From VRUE01 sp963747765 (lineage in GTDB: Bacteria > Actinomycetota > Thermoleophilia > Solirubrobacterales > 70-9), in NCBI GenBank assembly GCA_963747765.1, contig CAVVGH010000007.1, forward strand, positions 496,001 to 560,000: 64,000 bases of DNA, written 5' to 3'. Shown here one piece after another: positions 55,899 to 64,000 of this stretch. Under the pieces are notes generated by a model, which ran no database searches, was not told the DNA's origin, and saw nothing but the letters and a program-made list of their open reading frames with translations. The stretch's first letter is position 1. Every line of letters begins with the position of its first letter. The position numbers and the translations under genes were made by a program.

Positions 55899-56171
55899 TC
55901 AGGCGGCCGGCTCGTCCTCCGGCGGGCTCTGCTGCGCCTTGCCGGCAAGGATCTCGGTGAGCTGTGCCACGTCGTCGCCGGAGATCAGCGAATCGCCGCT
56001 TTCGCGCTTCTGCCGCAATCGGTTGACGAGCTCGGCACGAAGGATGTCGATCTTGCCGTGCAGAACCCGTCGCTTGTAGGAGATTTCGCCCTCCTCCTCG
56101 GTCAGCTTCTTGATCAGGTCCTTCAGCTCTTCGTCGCCGAGCGAACCGAGATCGGGAAAGGTGTCCTGCAT
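55899..56171 (-). CDS. RsiG-like helical-hairpin protein with c-di-GMP motif
   Basis: A 90-residue, highly charged, mostly helical protein. Residues 27-42 fit the RsiG signature E-x3-S-x2-R-x3-Q-x3-D as E27, S31, R34, H38, D42, with His in place of Gln. RsiG (AmfC-like) is an anti-sigma factor that holds WhiG when loaded with c-di-GMP; streptomycete forms have two motifs, while single-motif forms that work as homodimers are known from Rubrobacter. The tail is Pro/Glu/Ala-rich. It lies 17 nt upstream of the FHA gene in the same direction. Confidence 0.75.
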   Translation of the reverse strand: MQDTFPDLGSLGDEELKDLIKKLTEEEGEISYKRRVLHGKIDILRAELVNRLRQKRESGDSLISGDDVAQLTEILAGKAQQSPPEDEPAA

Positions 56172-56242
56172 CTCGCTCCTTCATCGGGAGGCCGTAGCCT
56201 CCGTTGGCCGCTGCGCGGATTATAGGTCCCAGCGTCGAAGGT

Positions 56243-56914
56243 TCAACTCCAGGTTGAAGGTTTATTCGAACTGGGCGCGCCGTTGCGCCGCCCGGCGCGC
56301 CCAGTTCGCAGCCCGGCTTGGACGTAGAGCACGGTGGCTGCGATCGCCAGGCCAAGCCCAGCGATCAGCAGCGCGACGGCGACCCAACTCGCGACGAGCA
56401 GCGCCAGGAAGATCCCACCCATGATCGGAAAGACGGAGATTCGGCCGGGCCAGTTGACGGAGATCTCGACCCCACGCCGCAGGCCGTACTGAGCCAGCAG
56501 GAGCATCGCCACCTCCCGGGCGGCCAGCAGGGCCAGCGCCCAACGGGGCAGCAGCTCGAAATGCCAGCAGACGATCGCGCCCGCGAGGATCGTCAGCCGG
56601 TCGACCAACGGGTCGAGCATCGCCCCCAGGCGACTGTACTGGCCGGTGACGCGCGCCAGGAAGCCGTCGACGTAATCACCAGCGGCGATCAGCCAGAAGA
56701 GCATCGCGGAGCTGACGCTGCGACCGTCGCCGGATTCGAAGGCCAGGTGGAGAAAGAGCGGAATCGCGGCGAGCCGGGCGTAGCCGATCAGGTTGGGAAC
56801 GGTCCAAGGGTTGAGGGGCGCGCCCTCGCGCGTCTGCCGCGGCGGCGGCCCGCTGCGATCCAGCCCGAAGAGTCGCCGCAGGCGGCCGCGGCCAAACGGA
56901 GCGGTCTCACCCAT
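56243..56914 (-). CDS. pgsA: CDP-diacylglycerol-glycerol-3-phosphate phosphatidyltransferase-like
   Basis: 223 residues, about five to six membrane helices. The CDP-alcohol phosphatidyltransferase motif D-x2-DG-x2-AR-x8-G-x3-D-x3-D is complete (GDYVDGFLARVTGQ, then G, D and D). Makes phosphatidylglycerophosphate or a related phospholipid from CDP-DAG, whose synthase (cdsA) is encoded 6 kb away. The ATG at 56914 overlaps proS by 8 nt. Cardiolipin or inositol-phosphate synthase-type substrates cannot be excluded. Confidence 0.87.
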   Translation of the reverse strand: MGETAPFGRGRLRRLFGLDRSGPPPRQTREGAPLNPWTVPNLIGYARLAAIPLFLHLAFESGDGRSVSSAMLFWLIAAGDYVDGFLARVTGQYSRLGAMLDPLVDRLTILAGAIVCWHFELLPRWALALLAAREVAMLLLAQYGLRRGVEISVNWPGRISVFPIMGGIFLALLVASWVAVALLIAGLGLAIAATVLYVQAGLRTGRAGRRNGAPSSNKPSTWS

Positions 56915-58598
56915 CGAGCGCCCGAAGGACCTCCAGGGCCTGTCCCGCGGCGCCCTCGAGGGGCAGCTCGTGGTCGGCCCCGCTGGCGCGCTCAGTCGCC
57001 TCGACGACCCCCTTGGCCAGGCCACGGCGGCCAACGACGACCCTGAGCGGGCAGCCGAGCAGCTCCGCGTCGGTCAGCTTCTCCCCTGGCCCGGCGTCGC
57101 GATCGTCATAGAGGACATCGCCAGCGAGCAGCTCGACCAGCTCGTCGTAGAGCCGATCGGATGCCGCGCGCTCCGGCTCCCCCTCCTTGGCAAGCGAGAC
57201 CAGGTGGATTCGCCACGGGGCCAGCGAGGCCGGCCAGACTATCCCGCGCTCGTCGGCGCCCTGCTCGATCGCAGCCGCCACGATCCGCGCCGGGCCAATC
57301 CCGTAGCTGCCCATCACGATCGGTCGCTCGGCGCCGCCCTCGTCGAGAAATGTTGCCCCCAGGGGCTCGGAGTAGCGCGTCCCCAACTTGAAGATGTTGC
57401 CCACCTCAATCGCGGGCTCGATCGAAATCTCCCCCCCGCCGGGCGCGATGTCGCCCCTCTCGACGGCGCGGATGTCCATCTCCTCGAAGGAGAAGTCGCG
57501 GCCCGGCTGCACACCGCGCAGGTGGGCGTCGGCCCGGTTGGCGCCCGCGACATAGGAGTCTCCGGCGAGCGCGGCGTCCTTGATCGTCGCCACGCTCACC
57601 CCGACCGGGCCGATGAATCCCACCGGCCCGAGCTCCGCCTCGATCTCCTCGGCGTGTGCCGGACGGAAGTCGGCGCCGAGCGCGTTGCGCAGCTTGATCT
57701 GGTTGAGGCGATGGTCGCCGCGCAGCAGGGCCAGCATCATCCCCCTGCCGTCGACGACAATCGGCATCGCCTTGATCAGAGCCCCGGCGGGCACGTTCAG
57801 CGCTGCGGCGACCTCCTCGACCGTTGTCAGCCCGGGCGTCGAGACCTCCTCGGGCTCGCTCAGCGCTGCCGGCAGCTCGACCGGTTGCGGCTCGGCGCTG
57901 GCCACCTCGACGTTCGCCGCATAGCCCGGCGCAAGAGCCACCTCGTTCTCGCCCGCTGCACAGGGCGCCATGTACTCGTGCGCGCCCGAGCCGCCCATCA
58001 TCCCGACATCGGACTCGACCCGAAAGGTGCGCAGCCCGCAGCGCTCGAAGATCCGTGCGTAGGCCTCGCTCTGCAACCCGTAGGAGCGCTCGAGGCCCTC
58101 CGCGTCGCGGTCGAAGGAGTAGGCGTCCTTCATCGTGAACTCACGCGTGCGCAGCACGCCGGCCCGCGGGCGCGGCTCGTCGCGCTCCTTTGTCTGGATA
58201 TGGAAGAGCATCAGCGGCAGGTCCCGGTAGGAGCGAACCTCTCGCGCCACGTGGTAGGTGAGGCACTCCTCATGGGTCATCGCGAGGACCATCGGCGCTC
58301 CGCGCCGATCCTCCAACTTGAACAGCTCGTCGATCTCATAGCGGCCGGTCTTCCGCCACGGCTCGGCAGGCTGCAGGACGGGCATCAGCATCTCCTGACA
58401 GCCGATCGCCTCCATCTCCTCGCGAATCACCTGTTCCACGCGGCGATGAACCCGCCACCCCGCTGGCAGGTACGTCCACAATCCGGCTCCCAGCTGGCGA
58501 ATGAGGCCGGCCCGGACCATCAACTTGTGCGACACCGCCTCCGCGTCGGACGGCGGGTCCTTGAGGGTCGGCAGAAATGCCTGGCTCAACCGGGTCAT
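56907..58598 (-). CDS. proS: Prolyl-tRNA synthetase, bacterial type
   Basis: 563 residues of class II aminoacyl-tRNA synthetase. Motif 1/2 region at the N-terminus (LIRQLGAGLWTYLPAG, GCQEMLMPVLQP), TKERDEPRPRAGVLRTREF of motif 2, the INS editing domain in the middle (about 225-390), motif 3 (MGSYGIGPARI) and the C-terminal anticodon-binding domain. Charges tRNA-Pro and edits Ala-tRNA-Pro. It follows ispG downstream of a 564-bp gap and is coupled to pgsA. Confidence 0.96.
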   Translation of the reverse strand: MTRLSQAFLPTLKDPPSDAEAVSHKLMVRAGLIRQLGAGLWTYLPAGWRVHRRVEQVIREEMEAIGCQEMLMPVLQPAEPWRKTGRYEIDELFKLEDRRGAPMVLAMTHEECLTYHVAREVRSYRDLPLMLFHIQTKERDEPRPRAGVLRTREFTMKDAYSFDRDAEGLERSYGLQSEAYARIFERCGLRTFRVESDVGMMGGSGAHEYMAPCAAGENEVALAPGYAANVEVASAEPQPVELPAALSEPEEVSTPGLTTVEEVAAALNVPAGALIKAMPIVVDGRGMMLALLRGDHRLNQIKLRNALGADFRPAHAEEIEAELGPVGFIGPVGVSVATIKDAALAGDSYVAGANRADAHLRGVQPGRDFSFEEMDIRAVERGDIAPGGGEISIEPAIEVGNIFKLGTRYSEPLGATFLDEGGAERPIVMGSYGIGPARIVAAAIEQGADERGIVWPASLAPWRIHLVSLAKEGEPERAASDRLYDELVELLAGDVLYDDRDAGPGEKLTDAELLGCPLRVVVGRRGLAKGVVEATERASGADHELPLEGAAGQALEVLRALDG

Positions 58599-58862
58599 GC
58601 GGGAAACCTATCCCGCTGGTGCATATCCGGTTGGCTCAGGGCTGCCCGCTCCCAACGCGCAGCTCCGACCACACCGCTCAAGGCCGACCGGTCCCATCCG
58701 TTAGAGACCGTCCCGCCTCTTTCGTCGCTGAGCCTGAGATCCCAAGCCCCCTGGCTCTCTGACGAGGAGCGCGGAGATGGCCCCGGAACCCAGGAGAGCA
58801 CCCCGTCGACCGATGGAGACCTCCAACCCGAAACGAACCCCTCATTGATCGATGAGAGAGAC

Positions 58863-58920
58863 AGCCCCTCCCCTGTTTGCCCTCCTACTTGCAGGTGTGG
58901 AGGGCAAACAGGGAGGGGCT
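58863..58920 (-). terminator. Long hairpin of composite element copy 3
   Basis: Arms pair over 22-23 bp with a 1-nt bulge. The plus-strand loop contains ACTTGCAGGTG, so in element orientation the loop is CACCTGCAAGT, as in copy 2. Confidence 0.78.
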
Positions 58921-59016
58921 GGTAGGGGGCCCAGGCGGTCAGGGGCTACGGGTGTCGTTCTGTGAGGGCGCGGCCGAAGAAGGCAGGATCGAGGCGGACA
59001 CGAGCTCCGTTCGTTC

Positions 59017-59109
59017 TTTGTGTCGCAGAGCGGTACAAATGACGAACGGAGCGGCTGGAATCTCCCGAGCGAGACTCCGTTCGCTCTTTGTGTCGCAGAG
59101 CGGTACAAA
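59017..59109 (-). repeat. Two palindromes in 70-bp tandem units, copy 3
   Basis: Cores at 59017-59039 and 59087-59109 (plus strand TTTGTGTCGC, AGA, GCGGTACAAA). Relative to copy 1 each arm has one change, giving two G-U pairs if read as plus-strand RNA. Confidence 0.88.
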
Positions 59110-59162
59110 TGACGAACGGAGCGGCTGGGACGGCCTGAGCGAACCGGATACGCAGCATCCCG

Positions 59163-60416
59163 CTAGGCCCTCGTGAACCGCCTTCCCGCTGTGGGCGACG
59201 CCTCCTCGTCGAGCAGAACGCGGTCGGACTCACCCTTTTCGGCCGCCTCATGCTCCAGCTGCGCGATCTTCTCCGGCGTGAGATCGCCCGCGTTCTCCTC
59301 CTCGATCTTCGCCAGCCAGGCCGCACCCTCTCCCGCCTTGGCCTCGTCGACGTCCACCATGCCGCGATCCAGAGATCGGTCGATCTCCTCGAACAGTGCG
59401 TCGACCAGGTTGGCCTGGGGGACCTTCCGCAGCGGCTTGCCGTGGGCGAAGATCAATCCCTCGTCGCGCGCACCGGTGATGCCGAAGTCCGCGTGGCTGG
59501 CCTCGCCGATCCCGTTCACGGCACAGCCCAGCACCGCCACCTCGATCGGCTCCGCGTAACGCTCCAGCCGCCGCTCGATCTCGGCCACGACCGAGTCCAT
59601 GTCGAACTGGAGGCGACCGCAGGTCGGGCAGGCGATCAGCACCGGACCGTGCTGGCGAAGCTGCAGCGACTTGAGAATCTCCCACGCGACCTTCACCTCC
59701 TCCTCGGCGTGGAAGGTCGAGAGGCTGATCCGGATCGTGTCGCCGATCCCGTCGGCCAGGAGCGTTCCGAGCCCGACCGCGGACTTCAGCGACCCCGCCC
59801 ACTTGGTTCCGGCCTCGGTGACGCCGAGATGCAGCGGATACGGGACCCGCTCGGACAGCAGCCGGTTGGCGGCGATCGTGTTGGGCACGTTCGTCGACTT
59901 GATCGACACCTTGAAGTCCGTGAACTCGAGGCTCTCCATCAGCTCGACGAACTCGACCGCGGCGGCGACGAGCGCCTCCACCGGGCTCTCTCGCTCGAGC
60001 GCGTGCAGGTGCTTGGGGAGGGAGCCGGAGTTGACCCCGATCCGCATCGGTACGCCGGCGGCCGTCGCTCGCTCCGCGACCTCGGCGACTTTCTCGCGGC
60101 CGCCGATGTTGCCGGGGTTGAGCCGGATGCAGTGGGCGCCGGCGTCGATCGCCTTCAGTGCCAGCGTGTGGTTGAAATGGATGTCGGCGATCACCGGAAT
60201 CGGCGACTCGGCGACGATCGTCCTCAGTGCCTCGACATCCCTGTCGCGGGGGACCGCGACCCGCACCAGGTCGGCGCCGGCCTCGGCAACCTTGCCGATC
60301 TGCTCCATCGTCGCCGCCAGATTGGCGGTCTCAGTCTTGGTCATCGTCTGCACGGCGACCGGCGCCCCACCGCCGATCGGCACACCGCCGACGAATATCT
60401 GCCGCTTGGAGGCCAT
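59163..60416 (-). CDS. ispG: 4-hydroxy-3-methylbut-2-en-1-yl diphosphate synthase
   Basis: 417 residues. [4Fe-4S] reductase of the MEP isoprenoid pathway that converts MEcPP to HMBPP. TIM-barrel N-terminal half (VGGVPIGGGAPVAVQTMTKT) and the cluster-binding C-terminal region with CPTCGR and GCAVNGIGEA. A 40-residue charged C-terminal extension follows the usual end. Part of the envelope/isoprenoid cluster uppS-cdsA-dxr-rseP-ispG; 68 bp separate it from rseP. Confidence 0.96.
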   Translation of the reverse strand: MASKRQIFVGGVPIGGGAPVAVQTMTKTETANLAATMEQIGKVAEAGADLVRVAVPRDRDVEALRTIVAESPIPVIADIHFNHTLALKAIDAGAHCIRLNPGNIGGREKVAEVAERATAAGVPMRIGVNSGSLPKHLHALERESPVEALVAAAVEFVELMESLEFTDFKVSIKSTNVPNTIAANRLLSERVPYPLHLGVTEAGTKWAGSLKSAVGLGTLLADGIGDTIRISLSTFHAEEEVKVAWEILKSLQLRQHGPVLIACPTCGRLQFDMDSVVAEIERRLERYAEPIEVAVLGCAVNGIGEASHADFGITGARDEGLIFAHGKPLRKVPQANLVDALFEEIDRSLDRGMVDVDEAKAGEGAAWLAKIEEENAGDLTPEKIAQLEHEAAEKGESDRVLLDEEASPTAGRRFTRA

Positions 60417-60484
60417 GGCAAAAGGTTATCCGGGGAGCGGTCCCGGTCAGGCCCGAGGCTTCCGATGGCCGCCGCAGCGGGGTG

Positions 60485-61573
60485 CTATCGAACGTTGAAT
60501 CCTTCGCCGGTGAGACGTCCGATGTCGTTGGAGAGGCCGATCACAAACAACATGATCACGAGCACGAAGCCCACCACGCCCGCCCGCTCCATCACCCGGA
60601 AGGGCACCGGGCGACCGCGCACTTTCTCGACCAGGCTCCAGAAGATGTGACCGCCATCGAGTGGCAGGAACGGGAAGAGGTTGATCAGTCCAAGCGAAAG
60701 GCTGACCACCGCGAGCAGCGTGAGCGCCTCGCGGGCGCCGAAGCCGATTGCCTGGTGGGCGACGTCGCTGACGCCGACGATCCCGGAGACCTGCTTGCGC
60801 TGTTCGGAGTCGAGGAGGTTTGCGAAAACCGTCACGGTCTTGCTGCTCACCGTCCACACCGCCCCCGCGGCGCGGTCGGCCGCTCCCGTCAGACTCAGAT
60901 TCGCCGGCTCGGTGCCGTAGGAGAAGCCGACCCTGGTGCGGGCGACGGCCGCGTCGTAGACGGGATGGACGGAGAAGGTGTGGACCCGTCCGTCGCGCCT
61001 CACCCTCAGCGTCGCGGCCGAGCGGGAGCGGCAGCCGTCCACCGGCTTACCGGGGCAGTGATGCGAGGCGACATCGTCCGCAAACCGCGCCAACCTCTCT
61101 TCGCGATCAAGCGTCCGGTAGCTGTGCCCGTCCACGGCAAGGATCTCGTCTCCGTTCCTGAGCACAGCGGCGGCCGGCGAGCCCGGAACGATTTCGCCGA
61201 CCGACTGCGTGACGTTGCTCGCACCGAGCGCCAACGCGAACAGGATCAGGAAGGCGAGCACGATGTTGACCGCGGGACCGGCACCGATCACCACAATTCG
61301 CTTCCAGACAGGCTGGTGGTAGTAACCGCGATGGGCGATCTCCGGCGGTAGCTCCTCGTCGGGGTTCATGCCGCTGATCTTCACGAAACCCCCCGCCGGG
61401 ATCGTCCCGATCCCGTACTCGGTCTCACCCCGCTTCGTGGAAACCAGCTTGGGAGGGAAGAAGAGGAAGAAGCGCTCGACCCGCATCCCCGTTGCCTTGG
61501 CCGCGACGAAGTGGCCCAGCTCGTGCAGGATGATCAGCACCGAGAAGCCGGCGAAGACAAGCAGCCAGCTCAT
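60485..61573 (-). CDS. rseP: Site-2 protease RseP (M50 zinc metalloprotease)
   Basis: 362 residues with HELGH (H17, E18, H21) in the first membrane helix, a PDZ domain in the middle, and the third ligand in LPLDGGH near the C-terminus. Intramembrane protease that completes the cleavage of anti-sigma factors and similar substrates. The PDZ region carries an unusual pair of cysteines (HHCPGKPVDGC) that could form a disulfide. The ATG overlaps the dxr stop (ATGA). Confidence 0.94.
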   Translation of the reverse strand: MSWLLVFAGFSVLIILHELGHFVAAKATGMRVERFFLFFPPKLVSTKRGETEYGIGTIPAGGFVKISGMNPDEELPPEIAHRGYYHQPVWKRIVVIGAGPAVNIVLAFLILFALALGASNVTQSVGEIVPGSPAAAVLRNGDEILAVDGHSYRTLDREERLARFADDVASHHCPGKPVDGCRSRSAATLRVRRDGRVHTFSVHPVYDAAVARTRVGFSYGTEPANLSLTGAADRAAGAVWTVSSKTVTVFANLLDSEQRKQVSGIVGVSDVAHQAIGFGAREALTLLAVVSLSLGLINLFPFLPLDGGHIFWSLVEKVRGRPVPFRVMERAGVVGFVLVIMLFVIGLSNDIGRLTGEGFNVR

Positions 61574-62715
61574 ACGGCGGCCAGCTCCGCGAGCTGCTCC
61601 TCGGTTCGGCGGCGTGCCTCTGCGTCGGCTGCGAAGAGGTCGTCGAAGTGGGCCACCGGGCACGCCGGCATCTGCTCCAGCACCCGCTCAACCGCCGCGG
61701 CAATCGCCGTGAACGGGATTCGTCCCGCCAGGAACGAGGCCACCGCGACCTCATCGGCGGCATTCAGGACGCACGGCGCCGTGCCCCCGGCGCCACCCGC
61801 CTCCAAAGCCAGCCGCAGGCAGGCGAATGTCTCCAGGTCGGGGGGCTCGAATGTCAGCTCGCCGACCGCCGTGAGGTCGAGGCGCTCGACGTCGACGTCG
61901 GCGCGCTCGGGGAAGTGCAGGGCATAGGAGATCGGCACGCGCATATCCGGATAGCCGAGGTGCGCCAGCGAGGAGCCGTCGTTGAGGTCGATCAGCGAGT
62001 GGACGATCGACTGGGGATGAACGACCACCTCGATTCGCTCGTAGGGGACGCCGAAAAGATGGTGGGCCTCGATTGCCTCGAATCCCTTGTTCATCAGCGT
62101 CGCGGAATCGATCGTTATCCGGCCGCCCATCTGCCACGTGGGATGGGCCAGCGCCTCCTCGACGCCCGCCTTCGAGAGGTCCGAGCGTCCCCGGAACGGT
62201 CCGCCCGAAGCCGTCAGCACGAGCCGCTCCACGGTTCCCGGCCGCTCACCGCCAATCAGCTGGAAGAGCGCCGAGTGCTCCGAATCGACCGGCAGCAGTC
62301 GTGCTCCGGTTGCCTCGGCGAGCGCCGTCGTCAGCTCACCACCGATCACCAAGCTCTCCTTGTTGGCCAGTGCCACGTCAATCCCCTCGCCGAGCGCAAC
62401 CACCGTCGGCGCCAGGCCGGCGGCGCCGACCGTTCCGTTGAGGACCAGGTCTGCGCCGGAGGCGACGATCAGCTCGCGGATCCCCTCCTCCCCCTCGAGA
62501 ACCCGGCCGTCCCACGCGGAGCGAGCCCGGGCGGCCGCGGCGCTGTCCGCGAGCGCGACCACCGGCACGGCATGCTCACGAGCCTGCGCGAGCAGCGCCT
62601 CCCAGCCCGAGCCCGCCGCCAGGCCCACGACCCGCAGCTCCTCGGAGGCGGCAACGATCTGCAGCGCCTGCGTACCGATCGAGCCGGTCGACCCGAGTAT
62701 CAGCAGCTTCCTCAT
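61570..62715 (-). CDS. dxr: 1-deoxy-D-xylulose-5-phosphate reductoisomerase
   Basis: 381 residues. NADPH-binding GSTGSIGTQAL at residues 8-18, the catalytic metal/substrate region LPVDSEHSA and TASGGPFRG, and VVHPQSIVHSL. It commits carbon to the MEP pathway. The ATG at 62715 matches the family N-terminus; the longer upstream frame is Arg-rich and unlikely. Minus-strand TATCCT lies 9 nt upstream. Upstream is cdsA, downstream rseP. Confidence 0.96.
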   Translation of the reverse strand: MRKLLILGSTGSIGTQALQIVAASEELRVVGLAAGSGWEALLAQAREHAVPVVALADSAAAARARSAWDGRVLEGEEGIRELIVASGADLVLNGTVGAAGLAPTVVALGEGIDVALANKESLVIGGELTTALAEATGARLLPVDSEHSALFQLIGGERPGTVERLVLTASGGPFRGRSDLSKAGVEEALAHPTWQMGGRITIDSATLMNKGFEAIEAHHLFGVPYERIEVVVHPQSIVHSLIDLNDGSSLAHLGYPDMRVPISYALHFPERADVDVERLDLTAVGELTFEPPDLETFACLRLALEAGGAGGTAPCVLNAADEVAVASFLAGRIPFTAIAAAVERVLEQMPACPVAHFDDLFAADAEARRRTEEQLAELAAV

Positions 62716-62730
62716 CGCGTACAGAGGATA
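62716..62730 (-). promoter_or_regulatory. -10 box of dxr
   Basis: Minus-strand TATCCT (62730 to 62725), 9 nt, then the ATG at 62715; would allow dxr-rseP expression separate from uppS-cdsA. Confidence 0.4.
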
Positions 62731-62787
62731 GGGACGCCCAGATCCTCGCTCCCGGCAGCGCCGGCGCGGCACGGAAACCCCACAGCT

Positions 62788-63672
62788 TCAGTAGAGGAGC
62801 TGGACGGACAGGTAGTAGCCGACGACCACGGTGAAGAAGACGGCGTCGAGACGGTCGAGAAACCCACCGTGCGGCCCGAAGACCCTGCCCGTGTCCTTCC
62901 TGCCCAGGTCCCGCTTCAGCATCGACTCGCACAGATCGCCGAGCGGAGCAATTGCGGCGACCGCGGCCCCGATCGCCAGCGCGTTCACTCCCGAGAGCCA
63001 GTCCTGGTAGAGACCGGCGAACCAGAAGGCCATGGTGCCGATCAGGAAGCCGCCCACCAGTCCCTCCAGGGTCTTGTTCGGAGAGAGGCTGGGCGCGATC
63101 CGATGGGAGCCGAACATGCGCCCGGTGGCATACGCACCGGTGTCGGTGGCAAAGGTCCCCACCAGGACGTCGATCAACAATGCGGCGCCATGGTTGGGCA
63201 GGTCGCGCAGCAGGACGGCGTGCACCAGCGGAATGCCGATCCAGACGATTCCCAGCAGGGTGACGCCAATCGAGGCCGTCGCCCCCTCGCGAAGCCTGCG
63301 CTCCACCCCGAACGTGAAGAGCAGCGGGAACGACGCGGCCAGCATCAGCAGCACGTTGAACGCGGCGCCGAAGTGCGCCGCAAGGATCAGCGCGATCAGC
63401 GCGATGTAAGCGGCCGGCTCAACCGGGCGCAGACTTCCCGTCATCGCCAGGTACTCGCGCATGCACAGAGCGCCAATCGCGATCATCGCGACTGAGAACG
63501 GCAACCCCCCGATCACCGTTATCGCGATTGCGAAGATGATCCAGGGGATCGCAAAGAGGATTCTCCGCGCCGTCTCTCCACTCAGCATCCGCCGGCGCGG
63601 GGGTGGCCGTTTCGGTCGCCGCGGGCGCTCCTCGTCGGCAAACATCTCGTCGTCGAACAGATCCCGAACCAT
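62788..63672 (-). CDS. cdsA: Phosphatidate cytidylyltransferase
   Basis: 294 residues. A charged, Pro/Arg-rich cytoplasmic N-terminus (about 1-35), about seven to eight membrane helices and the CDP-DAG synthase signature S-x-L-K-R-x4-K-D-x-G near the C-terminus (SMLKRDLGRKDTGRVFGPHG). It makes CDP-diacylglycerol from phosphatidate and CTP, feeding PgsA. The ATG at 63672 lies 2 nt after the uppS stop. Confidence 0.94.
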   Translation of the reverse strand: MVRDLFDDEMFADEERPRRPKRPPPRRRMLSGETARRILFAIPWIIFAIAITVIGGLPFSVAMIAIGALCMREYLAMTGSLRPVEPAAYIALIALILAAHFGAAFNVLLMLAASFPLLFTFGVERRLREGATASIGVTLLGIVWIGIPLVHAVLLRDLPNHGAALLIDVLVGTFATDTGAYATGRMFGSHRIAPSLSPNKTLEGLVGGFLIGTMAFWFAGLYQDWLSGVNALAIGAAVAAIAPLGDLCESMLKRDLGRKDTGRVFGPHGGFLDRLDAVFFTVVVGYYLSVQLLY

Positions 63673-63674
63673 CG

Positions 63675-64000
63675 CTATGCCCTCGCTCCAAAGCGACGGT
63701 CGCGGTCGGCGTACTCGCGGAGGGAGGCCTCGAAGGCCTCCCGCGTGAAGTCCGGCCAGAGCTCGTCGCGAAAGACAAGCTCCGAATACGCGCACTGCCA
63801 CAGCAGGTAGTTCGAGATACGCCGCTCGCCGCTGGTTCGAATCAGGAGATCGGGGTCGTGCATCTCAGGCGCGTAAAGGCGGCGCCGGAAATCCTCCTCG
63901 CTGCCCCCTTCGAAGCCCTGCGCCGCGTCGACGATCTCCGCTCTGCCCCCGTAGTTGAAGGCGACGAAGAGGGTGATGCGCTCGTTGGCCTCGGTCGTCT
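63675..64000 (-). CDS. uppS: Isoprenyl/undecaprenyl diphosphate synthase, C-terminal part (5' end outside window)
   Basis: About 107 codons are visible before the window ends. TLFVAFNYGGRAEIVDA, DLLIRTSGERRISNYLLWQ and the C-terminal YSELVFRDELWPDF match conserved regions of cis-prenyltransferases, including the Arg/Ser residues that hold isopentenyl diphosphate. The enzyme makes the lipid carrier for peptidoglycan. It heads the uppS-cdsA-dxr-rseP-ispG cluster. Confidence 0.95.
   Translation of the reverse strand, partial: TTEANERITLFVAFNYGGRAEIVDAAQGFEGGSEEDFRRRLYAPEMHDPDLLIRTSGERRISNYLLWQCAYSELVFRDELWPDFTREAFEASLREYADRDRRFGARA

Larger units (their letters stand above)
58740..59140 (-). repeat. 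Composite palindromic element, copy 3 (inverted)
   Basis: Read on the minus strand the blocks appear in the same order as copies 1 and 2: two 70-bp palindromic units (59071-59140, 59001-59070), CGATCCTGCCTTCTTCGGCC, a CCTGACCGCCTGGGC block, the long hairpin (58863-58920), TCTCTCATCGATC, GTTCGTTTCGGGT and CGCTCCTCGTCAGAGAGCC. It fills most of the 564-bp gap between ispG and proS; 58599-58739 is otherwise featureless. Confidence 0.87.

Overview
The window is a high-GC, gene-dense bacterial chromosome segment. Gene order and content point to an actinobacterium. The run ribF-rpsO-pnp-M16 peptidase-dapB-dapA-rnj-ftsK-cinA-recA-miaB-miaA-dapF-hflX matches the backbone known from mycobacteria and streptomycetes. 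A lysine route through LL-diaminopimelate aminotransferase and several lineage-odd proteins make class Thermoleophilia (Solirubrobacter/Conexibacter-like) my best guess; this is an inference, not a database result. No tRNA, rRNA, transposase, prophage or CRISPR array was seen.

Layout. 1-7.4 kb: RNA processing and lysine/peptidoglycan precursors (ribF end, rpsO, pnp, M16 peptidase, dapB, dapA, rnj). 7.7-9.8 kb: a two-component system on the minus strand. 10-20.8 kb: ftsK, a RodZ-like protein, cinA, thpR, recA, miaB, miaA, dapF, dapL. 21.4-28.9 kb: MBL hydrolase, epimerase, hflX, dut, then a tightly overlapping lipid-kinase/murT/methyltransferase/gatD operon for lipid II amidation. 29-32.4 kb: periplasmic folding and redox genes (cyclophilin, peroxiredoxin, VKOR, DsbA-like). 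32.5-39.8 kb: a six-gene membrane [NiFe]-hydrogenase-like complex led by an ArsR regulator, resembling the Rv0081-Rv0087 locus of M. tuberculosis. 40-51.6 kb: mixed metabolism (methyltransferase, SDR, thiolase, ccdA, cupin, dinB, rlpA under a c-di-AMP riboswitch, WS/DGAT, nadE, thioesterase). 51.6-57 kb: an HTH/anti-sigma-like membrane protein, an AGPS-like flavoprotein, then SRPBCC, MerR, FHA and RsiG-like regulators and pgsA. 57-64 kb: proS, ispG, rseP, dxr, cdsA and the end of uppS.

Working together: dapA/dapB/dapL (with a dapF whose two catalytic cysteines are serines) supply diaminopimelate. MurT/GatD, RlpA, FtsK, RodZ-like, UppS, CdsA and PgsA build and divide the envelope. The c-di-AMP riboswitch and an RsiG-like c-di-GMP motif suggest second-messenger control of wall and development genes.

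The most unusual content is non-coding. A composite palindromic element of about 400 bp occurs three times (20.8-21.2, 49.1-49.5, 58.7-59.1 kb), each time downstream of and co-oriented with a gene. Its 23-bp perfect hairpin carries an asymmetric loop found in both orientations. Several genes (rnj, a methyltransferase, ccdA, an SRPBCC gene) have their 3' end, stop codon included, tandemly duplicated. Many genes carry a TANNNT box 6-9 nt before the start codon, implying widespread leaderless transcription.
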